DNA from: Streptomyces lacrimifluminis
GTDB taxonomy: Bacteria; Actinomycetota; Actinomycetes; Streptomycetales; Streptomycetaceae
Assembly (NCBI RefSeq): GCF_014646095.1
Contig: NZ_BMMU01000006.1
Span: forward strand, 248,001 to 312,000
Reading direction: 5' to 3'
DNA: 64,000 bases
Shown: positions 45,438 to 55,444 of the stretch, piece after piece
How positions within the stretch are numbered: the first letter of the stretch is position 1
Layout of the letters: each line of letters opens with the position of its first letter
The notes under the pieces: model-generated
Database searches by the model: none
What the model was told of the DNA's origin: nothing
What the model saw: the letters and a program-made list of their open reading frames with translations, nothing else
Program-made: the position numbers and the translations under genes

Positions 45438-48400
45438 TTCCCGCTCAGTCCGGCCCCGTCGGCACGGCCACCTCCACCGATCTTGCCGCGGCCGGGTTCC
45501 GGCTGGAGCGCTTGGAGGTCTACAACTGGGGCACGTTCGACAAACACGTGTGGTCGTTCGGCCTCGGCGGCGCCAACGCACTGCTGACCGGAGACATCGG
45601 CTCCGGCAAGTCCACCCTGGTGGATGCGATCACCACCCTGTTCATGCCCGCCCATAAGATCGCCTACAACCGGGCGGCCGGCGCGGAGAGCCGCGAGCGC
45701 AGCCTGCGCTCCTACGTCCTGGGCCACTACAAGTCCGAACGCAACGAAGAGACCGGTTTCACCAAGCCGGTGGCCTTGCGCAAGCCCGGGAACTACTCGG
45801 TCATCCTGGGGGTGTTCCGCAACCCGGCGCTGGAGTCGACCGTCACGCTGGGACAGGTGTTCTGGCTGGCCGACGCCAACGCCACCAGTCCGGAGCGGCT
45901 GTTCCTCGTCGCAGACCGGGCTCTGTCCGTCGCCGGCGACTTCGCTGACTTCGGCACCGAAGTGCGGGCCCTGAAGAAGCGCCTCGATGCCGACGATGTC
46001 CGCGTGCACAAGACGTTCCCGCCCTACAGCAAGGACTTCCGGCGCCGCATGGGCATCGAGTCCGAGCAGGCCCTGGATCTCTTCCACCAGACGGTGTCGA
46101 TGAAGTCGGTGGGCAGCCTGGACGACTTCGTGCGCAGCCACATGCTCGAACCATTCGACGCGGCCGCCATGACCGACAACATCGTCAGCCACTTCGACGC
46201 CCTGACCACCACGTACAAATCCGTTCAGCGGGCCCGCGCCCAGATCGAGGCCCTCACCCCGCTGCTCAGGGACTGCCACACCTACGAGGGCCTGGCCGCG
46301 CGGATCGAGGAGGCCGAGGCCCAGCAGGCCGCCCTGCGGTACTTCATCGCCGAGCGCACCTCGGTCCTGCACGAGGCCGAGCGCACCGACCTGGAACGGT
46401 CGCTGGCCCGCCTGGACAGTCAGATGAAGGCAGCGAAGGACGAGCTGGAGCGGCTGCGGGGCCAGGAGCGCCGGTGGGAACTGCAGCGTGAGGGGCTGGG
46501 CGGTGGGCGCCTGGGTGAACTGGAGCGCCAGATCGAGGAGACGGAGCGCCTGCGCACGACACGGGACAGGCGCGCCCGCGAGCACGCCCTCCTGCTGGAA
46601 CAGGCCGAGTTGGCCCCGGTCACTGATCAGGCCCAGTTCACCGACCGCCTGGAGGAGATCTCCCGGGCCCAGCACGACGTCGCCGCGGGCAAGCAGGAGT
46701 CGCTCACGGCCCTGGAGACGCTCGCGGTCGATGCCGATCGCCTGCACCAGCAGGCAGAGGACCTCAACAAGGATCTGGTCAGCCTGCGCTCGCGCCGCAG
46801 CAACGTCCCTCGCCGGCAGCTGGAGGTACGCGCCCGCCTGTGCCACGAACTCGGCATCGAGGAGAGCGCCTTGCCGTTTTCCGGCGAACTCATCCAGGTG
46901 CGCGACGGGGAACAAGCCTGGGCCGGCGCCGCCGAGCGGCTGCTGCGCGGCTTCGCCCTGTCGCTCCTCGTCCCTGGCGATCAGTACGCCCGCGTCTCCG
47001 AGTGGATCAACAATCACCACCTGGGGACGAAGCTGGTCTACTTCCGCGTCCCCGACAAGCTCCCGCCCCGGCGCCCCCAGGCAGCCCCTTCGGCCGCACT
47101 GTTCGCCAAACTCGAAGTACGCGACGACTCATCCTTCGCCCCGTGGGTGGCCGGTGAGCTCGAACGCCGTGCGTCGCACACCTGCGTGCTCACCATGGAG
47201 GACTTCCGGCATGCCGAACTGGCCGTCACCGCACAGGGACTGATCAAGGGAGCGCGGGGCCGCCACGAGAAGAACGACAGCACCCGCATCGACGACCGCA
47301 GTACTTACGTGCTGGGCTGGACGAACCAGGCGAAGATCGATGCCCTCGTGGACCAGGCGGGCCGGGTCCACGCCGCCCAGCGCGAGCTGGCCGGCAAGAA
47401 GCGCGGCCTGGAAGCCGCCCACGAGGATTCCATCAGCCGCGACAAGGTCCTCGACCGGCTGGCGGCGATGCGCGACTACAGCGAGATCGACTGGACCTCC
47501 GCTGTGCGGCACATCACCGAGCTGGCCAAGGAGAAGCAGCGCCTTCAGGCCGGCTCCAAGGACCTGGACGAACTCACCCGCCACCTGGAGGAGATCGCCG
47601 TCGAGATCGGCGAGCAGGAAGCCGCCTACGAGAAGGCGAACCAGAATTGGGGGAAGGTGTCGGGTGAGCGGGACACGGCCATCCACGCCCGCGATGCGGC
47701 CCGCGCCGTAGTCGATGAACCGGCCGCCGCTGATGCGCAGGCCCACTTTCCGGCCCTCGAACAGCGTCTGACCACTGCCCGGTTGACGTGCCGTACCGCG
47801 CAGGAGTGCGGCCAGACCGAGACCCGGCTGCGCGAGGAGCTGACAGCTCAGAAGAACCGCTGGGGCAAAGAGCAGACCCGCCTCGCCCAGACGATCGCCT
47901 CCCAGATGGGCACCTTCCGCACCAACTACCCGGCCGAGACCAACGAGCTCGACGACTCCGTCGCCTCCGCCGGTGGCTACCGCGCCCTGCACCAACGGCT
48001 CGTCGCCGACGACCTGCCGCGCTTTGAGGATCAGTTCCGCACGTATCTGAAGACCAACGTGATCCGCGAAGTCGCAGGATTCCATGCACAGTTGAACATC
48101 TGGGCCGATGAGATCGGCGACCGCATCGCCACCATCAACGAGTCGCTGGCCGGCATCGACTACAACCCGGGCCGCTACATCATGCTCAAGCCCGAGCAGA
48201 CCCCGAACACCGAGATCCGCGAGTTCACCGCGGAACTGCGAGCCTGCACCGACGACGTCCTGTCCGGCGACGATTCCGACCTGTACTCCGAAGAGAAGTT
48301 CCACCAGGTCCAGCGCCTGATCGAACGCTTCAAGGGCCGCGAGGGACACACGGATGCGGACCGCGCCTGGACCAAGCGCGTCACCGACGTGCGCTACTGG

Positions 48401-48850
48401 TTCGTCTTCAGCGCCAGCGAACGACGCCGCGAGGACAACTCCGAATACGAGGTGTACTCCGACTCCGGCGGCAAGTCCGGCGGGCAGAAGGAGAAGCTCG
48501 CCTACACCATCCTGGCCGCCTCCCTCGCCTACCAGTTCAAGCTCGACACCACCAGCAACAGGAGCCGCACGTTCCGGTTCGTTGTCATCGACGAAGCCTT
48601 CGGCCGCGGCTCGGAGGAATCCGCCCGCTTCGCCTTGGACCTCTTCAAGCGCCTCGGCCTGCAACTCCTCATCGTCACGCCCCTGCAGAAGATTCACGTC
48701 ATCGAGCCCTACGTATCCGCCGTCGGCTTCGTCGACAACCCCACCGGACACCACTCCCGCCTGCGCACCCTGACCATCGCCCAGTACCGCCAAGAACGCC
48801 TCGCACACACCCTGGCCGCCCTGCAGCCCGTATCCGGACAGATGAGCTGA
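45434..48850 (+). CDS. jetC: Wadjet SMC-like ATPase JetC
   Basis: This protein of about 1138 residues is an SMC/MukB-type ATPase. Walker [10 protein letters not shown] is at 53-61, long coiled-coil arms flank a hinge-like region near 480-620, and the C-terminal head has [21 protein letters not shown] (near 1012) and [20 protein letters not shown] as Walker B. It drives DNA loop extrusion that recognises small circular DNA. The GTG overlaps the jetB stop. All ATPase motifs are intact. Confidence 0.95.
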   Translation: MIPAQSGPVGTATSTDLAAAGFRLERLEVYNWGTFDKHVWSFGLGGANALLTGDIGSGKSTLVDAITTLFMPAHKIAYNRAAGAESRERSLRSYVLGHYKSERNEETGFTKPVALRKPGNYSVILGVFRNPALESTVTLGQVFWLADANATSPERLFLVADRALSVAGDFADFGTEVRALKKRLDADDVRVHKTFPPYSKDFRRRMGIESEQALDLFHQTVSMKSVGSLDDFVRSHMLEPFDAAAMTDNIVSHFDALTTTYKSVQRARAQIEALTPLLRDCHTYEGLAARIEEAEAQQAALRYFIAERTSVLHEAERTDLERSLARLDSQMKAAKDELERLRGQERRWELQREGLGGGRLGELERQIEETERLRTTRDRRAREHALLLEQAELAPVTDQAQFTDRLEEISRAQHDVAAGKQESLTALETLAVDADRLHQQAEDLNKDLVSLRSRRSNVPRRQLEVRARLCHELGIEESALPFSGELIQVRDGEQAWAGAAERLLRGFALSLLVPGDQYARVSEWINNHHLGTKLVYFRVPDKLPPRRPQAAPSAALFAKLEVRDDSSFAPWVAGELERRASHTCVLTMEDFRHAELAVTAQGLIKGARGRHEKNDSTRIDDRSTYVLGWTNQAKIDALVDQAGRVHAAQRELAGKKRGLEAAHEDSISRDKVLDRLAAMRDYSEIDWTSAVRHITELAKEKQRLQAGSKDLDELTRHLEEIAVEIGEQEAAYEKANQNWGKVSGERDTAIHARDAARAVVDEPAAADAQAHFPALEQRLTTARLTCRTAQECGQTETRLREELTAQKNRWGKEQTRLAQTIASQMGTFRTNYPAETNELDDSVASAGGYRALHQRLVADDLPRFEDQFRTYLKTNVIREVAGFHAQLNIWADEIGDRIATINESLAGIDYNPGRYIMLKPEQTPNTEIREFTAELRACTDDVLSGDDSDLYSEEKFHQVQRLIERFKGREGHTDADRAWTKRVTDVRYWFVFSASERRREDNSEYEVYSDSGGKSGGQKEKLAYTILAASLAYQFKLDTTSNRSRTFRFVVIDEAFGRGSEESARFALDLFKRLGLQLLIVTPLQKIHVIEPYVSAVGFVDNPTGHHSRLRTLTIAQYRQERLAHTLAALQPVSGQMS

Positions 48851-48851
48851 C

Positions 48852-50036
48852 ATGGCAACCACCAGCACCCCGAACTGGACCACGCCCCGCGACGTCGCCG
48901 CTCGCCTGCGCAAGCGCTGGGATCGCGGCGAGTTCCTCAGCCAGGTCGCCGACGATAGCGACTGGGAACCCCTCGCCGTCCCCCTGCGCGGCCCGAAGGC
49001 CGGCGACATCACCCGGCACTACGACGACGTCCTCGCCTGGGCAACGTCCTGGGCTCCCGCAGCACACCGACACCTGCGCATCGAATACCGGCGGCTCGGC
49101 GGACGCCTCGCCGGCGTGAACAACGCCCCCGCCCGGGTCTGGATCGAGCGCCGCGACGACCTGTTCAAACTCCTCGGCGTCACCAACACGGTCAACCGCT
49201 ACGCGTCCCTCCTCGCCGCCGCAAACGAGACCCTGCCCCCACTGGCCACGTGGATGGCCGAGAACCCGATGAAAGTTGTCCAACGGGAAGCCGACTGGCC
49301 ACGCCTCCAAGCCACCATCCGCTGGATCACCGACTACCGCGGTCCGGCCGTCTACCTGCGCCAGCTCGACGTACCCGGCGTGGACACCAAGTTCATCGAA
49401 CAGCACAGAGCCATCCTGACCACCCTGCTCGAGCACTGCCTTCCCGAAGACCGCATCGAGGCCGAGGCCGCGCGCACCGACTTCGCCGCCCGCTTCCGCT
49501 TCCTGCGCAAACCCGCCTACCTGCGGTTCCGACTGCTCGGCGGCGAGTCACTGGCGGGCTTCAGCGAACTCACGGTGCGCGCAGATGAGTTCACCGCGCC
49601 ACCGCCCGCCATCACGACTGTCTATGTCGTCGAGAACGAAACCACCTACCTCGCCTTTCCCGACCAGCCCCACAGCATCGTGATCCACGGCGCCGGCTAC
49701 GCAGTCACCCAACTGTCCGCCCTGACCTGGCTGCACGACGTACGCCTGGTCTACTGGGGCGATGTGGACACCCACGGCTTCACCATCCTTGACCGGCTGC
49801 GCCGGACCTTCGCGCACACGCAGTCGATCCTGATGAACCGGCCCACCCTCCTGGAACACCGCGGGCAGTGGGTGAAGGAAGATGCGCCCACCCACCGGCC
49901 ACTCGGCACGCTCACACCCGACGAAGCAGATGTCTACGACAGCCTCGTGGACGGCGAGTTCGGCCCGAACCTGCGGCTCGAACAAGAACGCGTGCGGTTC
50001 CACCTGCTTGAGGACGTCCTCAACGAGCTTCGCTAG
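48852..50036 (+). CDS. jetD: Wadjet nuclease subunit JetD (DUF3322/DUF2220, Toprim)
   Basis: This 394-residue protein has an N-terminal DUF3322 region and a C-terminal Toprim-like nuclease: VYVVENETTYL with Glu261/263, and YWGDVDTHGF with Asp304/Asp306, the metal-binding acids. JetD cleaves plasmid DNA trapped by the JetABC motor. Only one base separates it from jetC. With all four genes in order ABCD and every catalytic motif present, the system looks functional. Confidence 0.95.
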   Translation: MATTSTPNWTTPRDVAARLRKRWDRGEFLSQVADDSDWEPLAVPLRGPKAGDITRHYDDVLAWATSWAPAAHRHLRIEYRRLGGRLAGVNNAPARVWIERRDDLFKLLGVTNTVNRYASLLAAANETLPPLATWMAENPMKVVQREADWPRLQATIRWITDYRGPAVYLRQLDVPGVDTKFIEQHRAILTTLLEHCLPEDRIEAEAARTDFAARFRFLRKPAYLRFRLLGGESLAGFSELTVRADEFTAPPPAITTVYVVENETTYLAFPDQPHSIVIHGAGYAVTQLSALTWLHDVRLVYWGDVDTHGFTILDRLRRTFAHTQSILMNRPTLLEHRGQWVKEDAPTHRPLGTLTPDEADVYDSLVDGEFGPNLRLEQERVRFHLLEDVLNELR

Positions 50037-50057
50037 ACGAGTGGATCCGAAGTATCG

Positions 50058-50072
50058 GCCCCTCAAAGGGGC
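50058..50072 (+). terminator. Short hairpin after jetD
   Basis: GCCCCT-CAA-AGGGGC is a perfect 6-bp stem with a 3-base loop, 22 bases after the jetD stop. It may end the jet transcript. Confidence 0.5.
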
Positions 50073-50074
50073 GA

Positions 50075-51008
50075 GGGTGCCCAAGATCCGTGTGTGACGA
50101 CAGACCTGAACACCCTCTTGACCGCACTTTACGTGAAGATCGACGACGAGATCGGAGGAACCCGCTGCCTCGGCAGACCTCCGCTCCTCAGCGACTCCGA
50201 ACTGGTCTGCCTGGCGGTGGCCCAGGCTCTGCTCGGCTACCACTCCGAGGCCCGCTGGCTGCGCTACGCGGTCAAGCACCTGTCCGACATGTTCCCGTAC
50301 CTGCCTCAGCGTACGGGCTACAACAAGCGGCTCCGCGCGGCACTTCCCCTGGTCAAACGCATGATCCGGGAACTGGCGATGGACAGTGACTTCTGGTTCG
50401 ACAACCACTGGATCACCGACTCCACCCCCGTGCCGTGCGGGATGTCGCGCCCGACCGTCCAGCGGTCCAACCTGGCGGGCTGGGCCGGCTACGGCTACTG
50501 CGCCTCGCACTCCCGCTTCTTCTGGGGGCTGCGGCTGTACCTGGTGTGTACGCCGACGGGCATGCCGATCATGTGGGCACTGGCCAACCCGAAGATCGGT
50601 GAACGCGAGGTGCTCGCCGCGATGCTGGAGGTCGACGCCGACCTGGTCGCATCCCGTGAGGGCATCCTGCTGATCTCAGACAAGGGCTTCGCGTCCAAAC
50701 CGTTCGAGAAGGCCCTCGCCGAGCAGGGCATCGAGCTGCTGCGGCCCTCGCGCAAGCGGGAGAAACGGCGGTACGGCGAGCCGATGCTCAAGAAGGTCCG
50801 CCAGCTCATCGAGTCTGTCAACGACACCCTCAAAGGACAGCTCGACCTGGAACAACACGGCGGACGGACCTTCGAGGGCGTCGCCATCCGCGTCGCCCAA
50901 CGCGTCCTGGCGATGGCAGCCGGGATCTGGCACAACAACCTGATCGGCGCACCCATCACCCGCTCGCTGATCGCCTACGACCATTGATCACATCGGCTGC
51001 GGGCCTAG
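50075..51008 (+). mobile_element. IS982-type insertion sequence (ends approximate)
   Basis: One transposase gene flanked by weakly similar inverted ends: sequence just before the transposase start (GTGCCCAAGATCCGTGTG) against the reverse complement of the right end (TAGGCCCGCAGCCGATGTG). The match is imperfect and no target duplication was seen, so boundaries are estimates. Confidence 0.45.
50094..50987 (+). CDS. IS982-family transposase
   Basis: This 297-residue DDE transposase has RPPLLSDSELVCLAVAQALLG in the N-terminal helices, the first Asp in WITDSTPVPCG, the second in LLISDKGFASK, and a C-terminal GQLDLEQHGGRTFEGVAIRVAQRVLAM-type region with the Glu. It is full length and may be active. 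It landed 57 bp after jetD without damaging it. Confidence 0.88.
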   Translation: MTTDLNTLLTALYVKIDDEIGGTRCLGRPPLLSDSELVCLAVAQALLGYHSEARWLRYAVKHLSDMFPYLPQRTGYNKRLRAALPLVKRMIRELAMDSDFWFDNHWITDSTPVPCGMSRPTVQRSNLAGWAGYGYCASHSRFFWGLRLYLVCTPTGMPIMWALANPKIGEREVLAAMLEVDADLVASREGILLISDKGFASKPFEKALAEQGIELLRPSRKREKRRYGEPMLKKVRQLIESVNDTLKGQLDLEQHGGRTFEGVAIRVAQRVLAMAAGIWHNNLIGAPITRSLIAYDH

Positions 51009-51009
51009 T

Positions 51010-51432
51010 TCATCGGGTCGGCATACCTCCGTGCGGGCTGTTGACCACCAAGGGCAGTGATCCTGCCACCAGGTAGGGGTGCTCGGGGAAGTAGTCGATG
51101 TGGAGGTGACCGCCGTCCTCGGCGGTGACCATGGCATGCAGATTTTCGGCCAGGACAGCCCTGGCATCGGGATCGCCGCTGATCACAAGGATCTGCCGCC
51201 GGGCGTCAAGTCCGATGCGGACACCGGAGCCGGGTGCCTTCCTGACTTCGATCCCCGCCAGGGTGTTGTCGTCAAGCGGAGACGCGGACGCGGAGCTGAT
51301 GAACCCATCACCCTCGGCTACCGCCCTTGCCAAGCAGGCCAGTTCTGTCGCCGTCGCGGTGAGATCTACTTCGCCGTAAACGGGGTCGGACACGAGTCTC
51401 ACGGGTGTCGCTCCTTCAAGGTCGGCCTCCAT
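51010..51432 (-). CDS. Probable Imm32-type immunity protein
   Basis: This 140-residue protein has a C-terminal half (LVISGDPDARAVLAENLHAM, HLHIDYFPEHPYLVAGSLPLVV) resembling the Imm32 immunity family, whose members neutralise polymorphic toxins. No toxin gene lies beside it, so it is an orphan or protects against rivals' toxins. Family call is from pattern only. Confidence 0.5.
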   Translation of the reverse strand: MEADLEGATPVRLVSDPVYGEVDLTATATELACLARAVAEGDGFISSASASPLDDNTLAGIEVRKAPGSGVRIGLDARRQILVISGDPDARAVLAENLHAMVTAEDGGHLHIDYFPEHPYLVAGSLPLVVNSPHGGMPTR

Positions 51433-51678
51433 GATGCCTGCGAAGATCGCTCACCACTCACCCATGTACATCGGAGCAACTTGTCTAGGTGTTGAGGAGT
51501 CATCAGCCGGGCTGTCGGTGTTGAAAATGGGCGCTGAGATGGAATTTTCATGCGCAGGTCTCTTTGGGGGGCTCAGTGCGGAGTTCGACGTGTTCAACTG
51601 GCGTGCACACGAGGGATATCAGGGCCGTCCGATCGCGGAGCTGGTCCCATTGTCAGCGGCGGAATGCATCATGACCGC
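51433..51678. other. Divergent promoter region
   Basis: 246 bp between the immunity-like gene and the Mrr-STAND gene. It is AT-richer than the flanks, with no gene supported. Confidence 0.4.
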
Positions 51679-54657
51679 ATGACGACGAACCCGCAGCACG
51701 ATCCCCCAGAGCCGATTCCCGCAACCGACTCTGGGCAAGAGGACGTGGAACAACTCTGGGAAGAGATCGATGCTGGTCACAGGCTTGCAGATCCACCTCC
51801 AGATCTCCCTCCGCCGCTCACGGTGACAGCCCCGCTCCTCCTACAGGTCGAGCAGTTGTCCTGGGAGAGCCTCGAGCATCTGATCGTGGCGCTGGCCCGT
51901 GAAGTTGAGGGTGCGGTCCGGTCCAGGTTGTACGGCAGGAATGGGCAGAAGCAGCACGGCATCGATGTCGTGGGGTACTTCCACGATGGCAGCCTGACCG
52001 TCTATCAGGCCAAGCGGTGGCAGAGTTTCACCGCCGGTGCCCTCTCAGATGCGGTTCGGATGTATGTCGAAGGAACCCGCCCCTTCGACGCCACTCGCTT
52101 CGTGCTGGTCACCACTGCCTATACCAGTGACACTGCGGTGGAGGATCGGCTCCATCAACTGCGTACGGAGCATCACCCACTCGACATTGAACTCTGGGGC
52201 CGGCAGCAGCTCTCGGACCTGCTCTTCCCACAACGTGCCTTGGTTGACCGCTTCTTCGGGCGGGCGACGGCAGACGGGTTCTGCACAGACGGTCCTCCGG
52301 ATCCCGCCACGCAGCACCCCCATACCGTGGTGGGCTCCCCGATCCGGGAATTCACCGATCCGTTCGCTCTGGAGGTGCACCGTGTCATCGAGGCCGAAGA
52401 GAGGGAACACGGTGACCGGCTGCCCCCGCTGCCGGCCTACATCAGCCGGGAACACGACCTGCGAGTGGGCCATCTCATCGCACGGGCCACCGCCGAACAG
52501 AGCGCTCTGGCCGTACTTGTTGGCGACTCTTCCACGGGCAAGACACGAGCATGCTGGGAGGCTATCCAAGCGCTACCGGGCGACTGGCGACTCTGGTATC
52601 CGATTGCTCCAAGCCCAGCGGAGGCACTCCTAAATGGCGTGCTGTCCGTCGGGCCGCGGACGGTGGTCTGGCTCGACGAAATCGAGCCCTACCTGGCGTC
52701 GCCTAAGCTGGGCGAGCAGGCGGCCGCAGCGCTGAGGGAGCTACTCAAGGATCCCACCCGGGGCCCGGTCGTGGTCTTGGGAACAGCCTGGCCGGAGCAC
52801 TGGGAAAGGCTTACCCTGCCGCCCGCTTCGGGCGCACCGGATGCACACCGAGAAGCCCGCCTGCTGCTTGCCGGCCACAGTGTCCTCGTCCCCCGTTCGT
52901 TCGATGAGCCAGCTCTGCTGGAAGCGCGCAGAGCAGCCCACGAGGACCGGCGGTTGGCAGAGGCACTTCACCGAGTCCGCGACGGAAGGATTGTCCAGTA
53001 CCTCTCTGCCGCATTCGCTCTCATGGAGCGCTATACAACTGCCCCGGCCCCCGCGCAGGCCGTGATCCATGCAGCAATGGATGCCCGCCGGATCGGATGC
53101 AGTGGAGCACTGCCTCGTACGCTGTTGGAACTGGCTGCCGTCGGCTATCTCACCGATGACGAATGGTCTGCTCTGAGGGAGGGTTGGTTCGACCAAACCC
53201 TCTCCGCGCTTCAACAGTCCTGCCGCGGTGCGACCAGTCCTCTCAGCCTGGTGCGCCCCCGTCCCGGTCAGGCAGTTCACGCGGAACCTCATTTTCGTCT
53301 TGCCGACTATCTCGATCACCATGGACGGTCGAGTCGGGCGACCGAGCCTGCTGCGGCTTCGCTCTGGAGTGCGCTTCCCGAACATGGACAGAGGAATGAC
53401 CTTGTCGGGCTGGCCTGGGAAGCCCGAAACCGCGGTCACTTTCGATACTCGTTCCAGCTCCATCTGCGTGCCGACGCGGCGGGCATCGAAGGCACTGCCT
53501 GGCTCGCAGGCGATCTGATGGAACGAGCCGAGCAGCCGCAGGAAGCCTTGCGCTGGTATCAGCGCGCAGTCGAGTCCAGGGACGAGGACGCCTATGCGAA
53601 CCTGGTCGAGCTGTCGGAGGCATTCGGCCAGAAGGATAAAGTAGTCGACCAGCTGACACGACTGGCTGAAGACAAAGATGAGCTCGCGCTCTCCTGGGTC
53701 GTCGAGCTGACATCGGACTCACGCAGTACGGATGAGACAATCTCCTGGCTCGGCGGACTCGCCGACCGCGGTGATGCTGCTGCCGCCCGCGAAGCCGGTG
53801 AGAAGCTTCAGCAGCAAGGCCGCCCAGCAGAGGCACTTGAGTTCTACCGGCGAGCAGCACTTTCTGGCGACGCACCCGCGATCCGGCAGTCCGTAAGCAT
53901 GGTGTGGAACACCGATGGTCCTGATAGGGCCCTCGCTTGGCTGAACGAGCTGGCTCAAGAGGGCGCCACCGACCTGATGGTCACGGCCAACACACTTGCT
54001 CAGGCTGGTCGTTCGACCGAGGCGCTCTCGGCCTTCAAGCGTGCGGCCGACGCTGGCCACGACATGGCCTTCGGTGTCGGAGCCGACCTGGCCGTGGAAT
54101 GTGAAGGACTCGAGCAAGCTGCAACGTGGTTGGAGCCATTCGCGACGGCCGGCCGGCCATTCGCCTCGGCCGCATATCTCGAAATCCTCATGGAGGCAGA
54201 GCGTTCTGGCGACGCGCTGCGCTGGTGTCTGGAGCCCGAGAGGCGTGTGGACATGGCAGTGCTTCACACGGCCGTCGAGCTGCTGGTCGCGTCGGGGCGC
54301 CAGGACGAGGCGCTGCGTTGGCTGGGCTCCTTGGCTGAGCAAGGACATGCCTTCGCCCTCTGGCGCATGGCAGGGCTTTCTGAACAGCTCGGGCGAGTTG
54401 ACGAGGCAGTGTCGCGCGCGAAGAAACTCGCCAAACAAGGCCACACGTCGGCGCTCTATCTCACGGCGTTCCTCACTACGCGACAAGCCAACGGCGAGGA
54501 GGCAATTTCCTGGTACAGGAAAGCAATCTTGGCGGGAGAACCGTTTGTTATCGCCGAGATGGTGGATCTGTTGAAGGAAATAGGGCGTCATGATGAAGGC
54601 GATCGCTTGCGTAAGTATGGTTTGGAAGCCGATGGGAAGATTGCTAGAGATCTTTAA
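51679..54657 (+). CDS. Mrr-type nuclease-STAND ATPase-repeat protein (Avs-like)
   Basis: This 992-residue protein has three parts. Residues 60-180 are an Mrr-like restriction domain: helix SWESLEHLIVALAREVEG, then HGIDVVGY (Asp96) and VYQAKRW (Gln110-x-Lys112), the Mrr-specific Q-x-K variant. Residues 250-500 form a P-loop STAND module with Walker A GDSSTGKT (282-289) and Walker B VVWLDEIE (329-336). From about 580 to the end run Sel1/TPR-like helical repeats (QEALRWYQRAVESRDEDAYANL, RPAEALEFYRRAALSGDAPAI). Nuclease-STAND-repeat is the plan of Avs anti-phage sensors, which bind a phage protein, oligomerise and cut DNA. ATG at 51679 is preferred; ATG 51664 is possible. The 3' end is markedly AT-richer than the rest. 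Confidence 0.83.
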   Translation: MTTNPQHDPPEPIPATDSGQEDVEQLWEEIDAGHRLADPPPDLPPPLTVTAPLLLQVEQLSWESLEHLIVALAREVEGAVRSRLYGRNGQKQHGIDVVGYFHDGSLTVYQAKRWQSFTAGALSDAVRMYVEGTRPFDATRFVLVTTAYTSDTAVEDRLHQLRTEHHPLDIELWGRQQLSDLLFPQRALVDRFFGRATADGFCTDGPPDPATQHPHTVVGSPIREFTDPFALEVHRVIEAEEREHGDRLPPLPAYISREHDLRVGHLIARATAEQSALAVLVGDSSTGKTRACWEAIQALPGDWRLWYPIAPSPAEALLNGVLSVGPRTVVWLDEIEPYLASPKLGEQAAAALRELLKDPTRGPVVVLGTAWPEHWERLTLPPASGAPDAHREARLLLAGHSVLVPRSFDEPALLEARRAAHEDRRLAEALHRVRDGRIVQYLSAAFALMERYTTAPAPAQAVIHAAMDARRIGCSGALPRTLLELAAVGYLTDDEWSALREGWFDQTLSALQQSCRGATSPLSLVRPRPGQAVHAEPHFRLADYLDHHGRSSRATEPAAASLWSALPEHGQRNDLVGLAWEARNRGHFRYSFQLHLRADAAGIEGTAWLAGDLMERAEQPQEALRWYQRAVESRDEDAYANLVELSEAFGQKDKVVDQLTRLAEDKDELALSWVVELTSDSRSTDETISWLGGLADRGDAAAAREAGEKLQQQGRPAEALEFYRRAALSGDAPAIRQSVSMVWNTDGPDRALAWLNELAQEGATDLMVTANTLAQAGRSTEALSAFKRAADAGHDMAFGVGADLAVECEGLEQAATWLEPFATAGRPFASAAYLEILMEAERSGDALRWCLEPERRVDMAVLHTAVELLVASGRQDEALRWLGSLAEQGHAFALWRMAGLSEQLGRVDEAVSRAKKLAKQGHTSALYLTAFLTTRQANGEEAISWYRKAILAGEPFVIAEMVDLLKEIGRHDEGDRLRKYGLEADGKIARDL

Positions 54658-55444
54658 TGGCTGGGGTTACAGGGGTTGGAGGTCGAGCCCGCTCTTGGCC
54701 ATGAGGCCATAGATGAGACCGGGTCGGTACTGCATCCGTTTGACTCGGGTCTTCACCAGCGCATTGGGTCAAGGCCCGTCTCCAGCGCCGATCACCTGTA
54801 CCTGAAGGCGGCTGCCCAGGTGTGGCTCGCCGGCTGCGCTGAGCGCGCCCGGTTCGCGTTCGCGCAGCCGGGTGGGATGCCGATCGGGTCGCTGCGTACT
54901 GCAGTAGATAGCCCAAGCCCAGGCCCGCCGGGAGCGGGAACGCCGACAGCGCGCCGAGTTCGCCGCATCGCGGGCCGTCGGCGCCCGTTACATGACTTGT
55001 GGACAGCCGTGTACCAGAAAGAGGACTCGAAGCCGTTCGTGCGATGGTCGATGAAGGACGACCGTAAGGCGGGCCACACGGCTGTCCGTCATCGCCGGTC
55101 ACGAGTGGGCGAGGAGTCAACTCATTGTCAGCCTGCTCCGGCCAGGTTGGGCACTGTTTCGGGCGAAGCCATCCGGCTGTGGTCGGGACGTGCCGGTGCG
55201 CCGGAATCGATGGGATGGTTGCGCGATGCCGTCCCGGGCGGGGGTCTGACTCATGAGATCCATGACCGAAGTGTCCAGTCACAGGCTTGTCGACTGTCGT
55301 TGCGGGATGGCGTCTGCTGTCACCGAGCCACAGGGCGTGTCCCAATAGGGGCCTTGCCGCAAATCAGGCGCCATCACGGTTCAGACCGCCCGAGCAGCCC
55401 GGTGTCATCCACCCAGTACGTCACCACGTGGGAGGCGAACCATC
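54658..55444. other. 787-bp region before the IS110 transposase
   Basis: No intact gene. One + frame in the middle reads as a Gln/Ala/Arg/Glu-rich helix (near 54900-54970) that may be a remnant. The last 180 bp before the transposase would be the IS110 left end, where known IS110 elements encode a bridge RNA. Confidence 0.4.
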
